A program made the translations under genes and the position numbers. Shown here in pieces: positions 60,621 through 64,000 of a stretch of 64,000 bases of DNA (positions are counted from its first letter, which is position 1; the number at the start of each line of letters is the position of its first letter). Below the pieces are notes generated by a model that was given only the letters and a program-made list of their open reading frames with translations, was not told the origin of the DNA and did no database searches. The stretch comes from Streptomyces sp. NRRL F-5135. GTDB taxonomy: Bacteria; Actinomycetota; Actinomycetes; Streptomycetales; Streptomycetaceae. The stretch spans positions 310,001-374,000 of the forward strand of contig NZ_JOHR01000004.1 of assembly GCF_000719775.1 (NCBI RefSeq). Direction: 5' to 3'.

Positions 60621-61094
60621 CTACTCGCCGGCGTCCGGGTCCGGTACGCGATGCACGGCGGCCTCCTCGGCCGACGCGGCGGCCCCGTCGATCCCCACGT
60701 CCTCGGCGATCATGTCCTTCTCGGCGTCCTCGTGCGCGCCCTCGTCCGGCGCCACCAGCCGGCCGGCCCGGCCGTCACCGACCTCGTCGTCCAGCGGCTC
60801 GCCCTCGCCGTGAGGCAGGTCTCCGATGCCGTTCCCGGCGGGCGGCTGCTGGTCCGGGACCTCCTCCGCGAGCCGCTCGTCCAGCGACTCGCCCGCCCGC
60901 TGCTCGGCGGCTGTCGTCCCCACGTGGTTCACGCCCAGCGGGCGCTCGGGCGGGGACCAGCCCTCGTCGAACGGGTCGGCGCCCCGGTTGAGGAGCGTGT
61001 CCTCGGGGTCGAGGATGCCCTCGTCCTCGGTGATCTCGGCGTCGTCCGGCTGGTAGACCTGGTCGCCCATCGTCTCGTCGCTGTCGCCGCTCAT
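60621..61094 (-). CDS. DUF5709-family protein
   Basis: The 157-residue protein is acidic and likely disordered, with the DUF5709 pattern: VYQPDDAEITEDEGILDPEDTLLNRGADPFDEGWSPPERPLGVNHVGTTAAEQRAGESLDERLAEEVPD. Function is unknown. ATG 61094 has AAGGAGAG just upstream. The protein follows the tandem-repeat region and converges with the HATPase gene. Confidence 0.88.
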   Translation of the reverse strand: MSGDSDETMGDQVYQPDDAEITEDEGILDPEDTLLNRGADPFDEGWSPPERPLGVNHVGTTAAEQRAGESLDERLAEEVPDQQPPAGNGIGDLPHGEGEPLDDEVGDGRAGRLVAPDEGAHEDAEKDMIAEDVGIDGAAASAEEAAVHRVPDPDAGE

Positions 61095-61826
61095 GTCGAC
61101 TCTCCTTACTTCCTGCGGGTCGTGCGAGTCCCGCGCGCCTCCGGGCGGCCGGATGAGGGACCGGCTGAAGGACGGTCCCCGGCCGGCCGTCGTCGCGGGC
61201 GTCGACGTGCCGGTACCCGGCGGGAGCCCGCGCAAGCGGTGATTCGCTCCGTGGCCCCCCGTCCGGACGACGGACGGGGCGCGATACACCGGGACACGAT
61301 CCACGACGGACGGTCCTGGGCGGCTCCGCCGTCGGGGACGCCCGCGCGGGCCGGGTGCCGTACGAACGGCCACGTGAGGCGTCACACGGGCGATCACACG
61401 CCAAAGACCCTCAACCACACGGACGGTCACACGCTCTCCGGCGCGGACGACCGCGCGAACAGCCGCGTCGGCGACCGCTCGACCGTCCGAGCGGACGACC
61501 ATGCGGACAGCGGCGCGGCACACGGCCGTACGGGCCGTCGCGCCGACCGCTGCCGCGCGGACGGCTCCTCCGCTGCGTCCACCCTCCCACCAATCACCGC
61601 CGTGTCAAACGGCAGCAGGTCGCCCGCCCCGCCCGCCCCGTCCTTCCCACGGGCCCACCCCGCCCGGGCCGCCCCGCGTCCCGGGTGCTCGTCCCGGACT
61701 GCCTCGCGCCGCTCCCGGTGTCCGCCCCGGGTCCCCTCTCGCCGACCCCGGTGTTTGCCCCGGTGGCCGTCGGGCACTCGCCCCTTTGATCCGTACGACC
61801 CGATGCACGACCCTCCGGAGTCGAAC
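61095..61826. other. Long intergenic region before the dehydrogenase gene
   Basis: This 732-bp region lacks a believable gene. Open frames in it have random-looking Arg/Pro/His composition. Quasi-repeats such as CACACGG(G/A)CG and GGACGACC recur from 61380 to 61560. A promoter for the downstream gene must lie here, but none is clear. Confidence 0.55.
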
Positions 61827-63158
61827 GTGAGCCGAGAACGCATTGTCATCGTCGGGGCCGGATTCGCCGGCTACCAGGCCGCCCGCACGCTCTCCCGGCA
61901 GCTGCGGGGCAGAGCAGAGATCGTGCTCCTGAATCCCACCGACTACTTCCTCTACCTCCCCCTCCTGCCCCAGGTGGCCGCGGGGATCCTGGAACCGCGC
62001 CGGGCGACCGTCTCGCTGCCCGGGACGCTGCCGCGCGTACGGCTCGTCCTGGGGGAGGCCGACCATGTCGACCTGGAAGCGGCGAAGGTCCACTACACCG
62101 GTCCTGAGGGCGTCGGCGGGGAGCTGCCGTACGACCGGCTGGTCCTGGCCGTCGGAAGTGTCAACAAGCTGCTGCCGGTCCCGGGCGTGGCCGAGTACGC
62201 ACACGGATTCCGCGGCCTGCCCGAAGCGCTCTACCTGCGTGACCACGTGACCCGCCAGATCGAGCTGGCGGCCACCTCCGACGACCCCGCGGAGAGCGCC
62301 GCGCGCGCCACGTTCGTCGTGGTCGGCGCCGGTTACACCGGCACCGAGGTCGCCGCCCAGGGCAAGCTGTTCACCGACGCGCTGGTCCGTAACCAGCGGC
62401 GTGGACCGTACGGGCACCGACCGGGGAAGCCGCGCTGGATGCTCCTCGACATCGCGCCCCGCGTCCTCCCCGAGCTGGACCGCAGGCTCTCCACCACCGC
62501 GGACCGGGTGCTGCGCGCACGCGGCGTGGAGGTGCGGACCGGCACTTCCGTCAAGGAGGCGGGACCGGCCGGAGTGACGCTGGACACCGGCGAGTTCGTC
62601 GAGACGCGTACGCTGGTGTGGTGCGTCGGCGTGCGGCCCGATCCCCTGGTCTCGGAGATCGGACTGCCCGTGGAGCGGGGCAGGCTGTGTGTCGACGCCC
62701 AACTCAATGTCCCCGGCCATCCCGAGGTGTTCGCCTGCGGCGACGCCGCCGCCGTACCGGACCTGACCAGGCCGGGGGAGTACACCCCGATGACCGCCCA
62801 GCACGCGAGCAGGCAGGGCACGGTGGCGGGCCGCAACGTGGCGGCCTCGCTCGGCCACGGGGAACGCCGGACCTACCGGCACAACGACCTGGGATTCGTC
62901 GTGGACCTCGGCGGGGTCAAGGCGGCGGCCAATCCCTTCGGGGTGCCGCTGTCCGGGCCGGCGGCCGGAGCCGTCACCCGCGGCTACCACCTCGCGGCCA
63001 TGCCCGGGAACCGGGTGCGGGTCGCCGCCGACTGGCTGCTCGACGCGGTGCTGCCGCGGCAGGCGGTCCAGCTCGGACTGGTCCGCTCGTGGACGGTGCC
63101 GCTCGAATCGTCCTCGCCCGAACTGGCGAGGGTTCCCGGCGGCCCCGGGAAGGAGTGA
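61827..63158 (+). CDS. FAD-dependent NADH dehydrogenase (NDH-2-like)
   Basis: The 443-residue flavoprotein has FAD motif RIVIVGAGFAGYQAARTL, PTDYFLYLPLLPQVAAGILEPR, the NAD(P) motif ATFVVVGAGYTGTEVAAQ, and VFACGDAAAVPDLTRPGEYTPMTAQHASRQG. This matches type II NADH dehydrogenases (quinone reductases that do not pump protons). A C-terminal segment (VRVAADWLLDAVLPRQAVQLG) may serve as a membrane-binding part. GTG 61827 has CCGGAG 7 bp upstream; ATG 61803 is in frame. It ends 1 bp before the transketolase start. Confidence 0.88.
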   Translation: MSRERIVIVGAGFAGYQAARTLSRQLRGRAEIVLLNPTDYFLYLPLLPQVAAGILEPRRATVSLPGTLPRVRLVLGEADHVDLEAAKVHYTGPEGVGGELPYDRLVLAVGSVNKLLPVPGVAEYAHGFRGLPEALYLRDHVTRQIELAATSDDPAESAARATFVVVGAGYTGTEVAAQGKLFTDALVRNQRRGPYGHRPGKPRWMLLDIAPRVLPELDRRLSTTADRVLRARGVEVRTGTSVKEAGPAGVTLDTGEFVETRTLVWCVGVRPDPLVSEIGLPVERGRLCVDAQLNVPGHPEVFACGDAAAVPDLTRPGEYTPMTAQHASRQGTVAGRNVAASLGHGERRTYRHNDLGFVVDLGGVKAAANPFGVPLSGPAAGAVTRGYHLAAMPGNRVRVAADWLLDAVLPRQAVQLGLVRSWTVPLESSSPELARVPGGPGKE

Positions 63159-63159
63159 C

Positions 63160-64000
63160 ATGAACAGCGAAGAACTGACAGAACTGGCACAGCAGTTGAG
63201 GGTGGACTCGGTCCGGGTCGCCGACCGTGCGGGGTCGGGACACCCGACCTCCTCGATGTCGGCGGCGGACCTGATGGCCGCCCTGCTGGCCAACCATCTC
63301 CACTACGACTACGACCACCCCGGACACCCGGGCAACGACCGGCTGGTCTTCTCCAAGGGGCACGCCTCGCCGCTGCTGTACTCCATGTATCTGGCGGCCG
63401 GCGCGATCGACGAGGAGGAGTTCCTCACCTACCGCACCCTCGGCAGCCGCCTGGAGGGCCACCCCACGCCGGAGCTGCCGTGGGTGGACGTCGCCACCGG
63501 CTCACTCGGCCAGGGGCTGCCCGTCGGCGTCGGCATGGCACTGGCCGGACAGCGGCTCGGCAGGACCCCGTACCGCGTCTACGTACTCTCCGGCGACAGC
63601 GAGATGGCCGAGGGCTCGGTGTGGGAGGCGATCGAGCACGCGGGGGACCAGCACCTGGACTCGCTGACCCTCGTCATCGACGTCAACCGGCTCGGCCAGC
63701 GCGGACCCACCCGCCACCAGCGGGACCTGGACGCGTACGGCCGCAGGCTGCGGGCCTTCGGCTGGCACACCGTCGAGATCGACGGCCACGACATGGACGC
63801 CGTGGACGCCGCCTTCAACGAGGCGCGCTCCACGCTCCGCAAGCCCACCGCGATCATCGCGGGCACCCGCAAGGGCCGGGGCGTCGCCGCTGTCGAGGAC
63901 CGCGAGGGCCTGCACGGCAAACCGCTGCCCGACGCGGAGAGCGCCATCGCCGAACTCGGCGGTCGCCGCTCCATCCGGGTGTCCGTGACCAAGCCGCAGG
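63160..64000 (+). CDS. tkt: Transketolase (N-terminal part; runs off the right edge)
   Basis: At least 280 residues of the thiamine-diphosphate domain are present: GSGHPTSSMSAADLMAALL, RLVFSKGHASPLLYSMYLAAG, GSLGQGLPVGVGMALAGQRLG, the ThDP-Mg motif SGDSEMAEGSVWEAIEHAGD, and IAGTRKGRGVA. It moves two-carbon units between sugar phosphates in the pentose phosphate pathway. ATG 63160 follows the dehydrogenase stop by 1 bp with AAGGAGTGAC as ribosome site, so the two are probably co-transcribed. The rest lies outside the window. Confidence 0.93.
   Translation, partial: MNSEELTELAQQLRVDSVRVADRAGSGHPTSSMSAADLMAALLANHLHYDYDHPGHPGNDRLVFSKGHASPLLYSMYLAAGAIDEEEFLTYRTLGSRLEGHPTPELPWVDVATGSLGQGLPVGVGMALAGQRLGRTPYRVYVLSGDSEMAEGSVWEAIEHAGDQHLDSLTLVIDVNRLGQRGPTRHQRDLDAYGRRLRAFGWHTVEIDGHDMDAVDAAFNEARSTLRKPTAIIAGTRKGRGVAAVEDREGLHGKPLPDAESAIAELGGRRSIRVSVTKPQ

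Noticed and set aside
61355..61789. Plus-strand open frame in the long gap before the dehydrogenase
   Set aside because: Arg/Pro/His-rich sequence without domain, conserved motif or good ribosome site; codon third positions do not show the expected bias.

Overview
The window looks like a piece of a Streptomyces chromosome. The DNA is very GC-rich, third codon positions are almost all G or C, GTG starts are common, and long ORFs appear on both strands only as shadows. From memory, the block from the COG4315 lipoprotein at 13.8 kb to the ergothioneine operon at 36.8 kb follows the S. coelicolor order SCO0930-SCO0910 (lipoprotein, methyltransferase, rmdA, LysR, sdh, ols, egt). No rRNA, tRNA, insertion sequence or CRISPR array was seen. 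The window cuts a gene at each end: an anti-sigma factor on the left and a transketolase on the right.

Layout: (1) 0.5-4.8 kb, a LytTR response regulator, small membrane subunit, sodium:solute symporter and LytS-like kinase in a tightly packed set. (2) 5-9.5 kb, a sigma factor overlapping tail-to-tail with a zinc-finger anti-sigma gene, a CapA-like lipoprotein, a universal stress protein and a polysaccharide deacetylase. (3) 9.6-13.5 kb, a cell-surface group: class F sortase, two short surface proteins with look-alike C-termini, a DUF4239 membrane protein and a proline-rich wall-spanning protein. (4) 13.7-22.5 kb, a COG4315 lipoprotein, a methyltransferase translationally coupled to a PAS-GGDEF-EAL protein (RmdA-like), and a LysR regulator divergent from a three-gene succinate dehydrogenase operon.

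(5) 22.5-27.3 kb holds the most unusual locus: a 1330-residue caspase-like protease / STAND NTPase / WD40 protein whose stop overlaps the start of an alpha/beta hydrolase. This has the architecture of a bacterial conflict or programmed-death system, sitting between sdh and the ornithine-lipid genes. (6) 27.4-36.8 kb: a luciferase-like oxidoreductase, dodecin, an orphan sugar-binding lipoprotein with a palindromic operator, olsBA, and egtABCD. (7) 37-51 kb: a solitary MazF-like toxin, LacI and LysR regulators, thioredoxin, a disulfide oxidoreductase, a glycosyltransferase, a YeeE/YedE sulfur transporter, an ArsR regulator with a perfect operator, a second COG4315 lipoprotein and an LCP ligase.

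(8) 51.8-57.3 kb is a sulfur-salvage locus: LLM monooxygenase, GNAT, binding protein and ATPase on one strand, the permease divergent. A 25-residue peptide ending in Cys-Cys-Ala lies in the intergenic region and looks like a cysteine-attenuation leader. (9) 57.5-64 kb: DJ-1/PfpI, VOC, small acidic proteins, a HATPase regulator, DUF5709, an NDH-2-like dehydrogenase and transketolase.

Two kinds of non-coding structure stand out. A modular repeat of three conserved blocks occurs twice in opposite orientation (18.0 and 39.3 kb), once extending a LysR reading frame. Several intergenic regions carry short perfect tandem repeats of 6 to 25 bp, each with a different unit.
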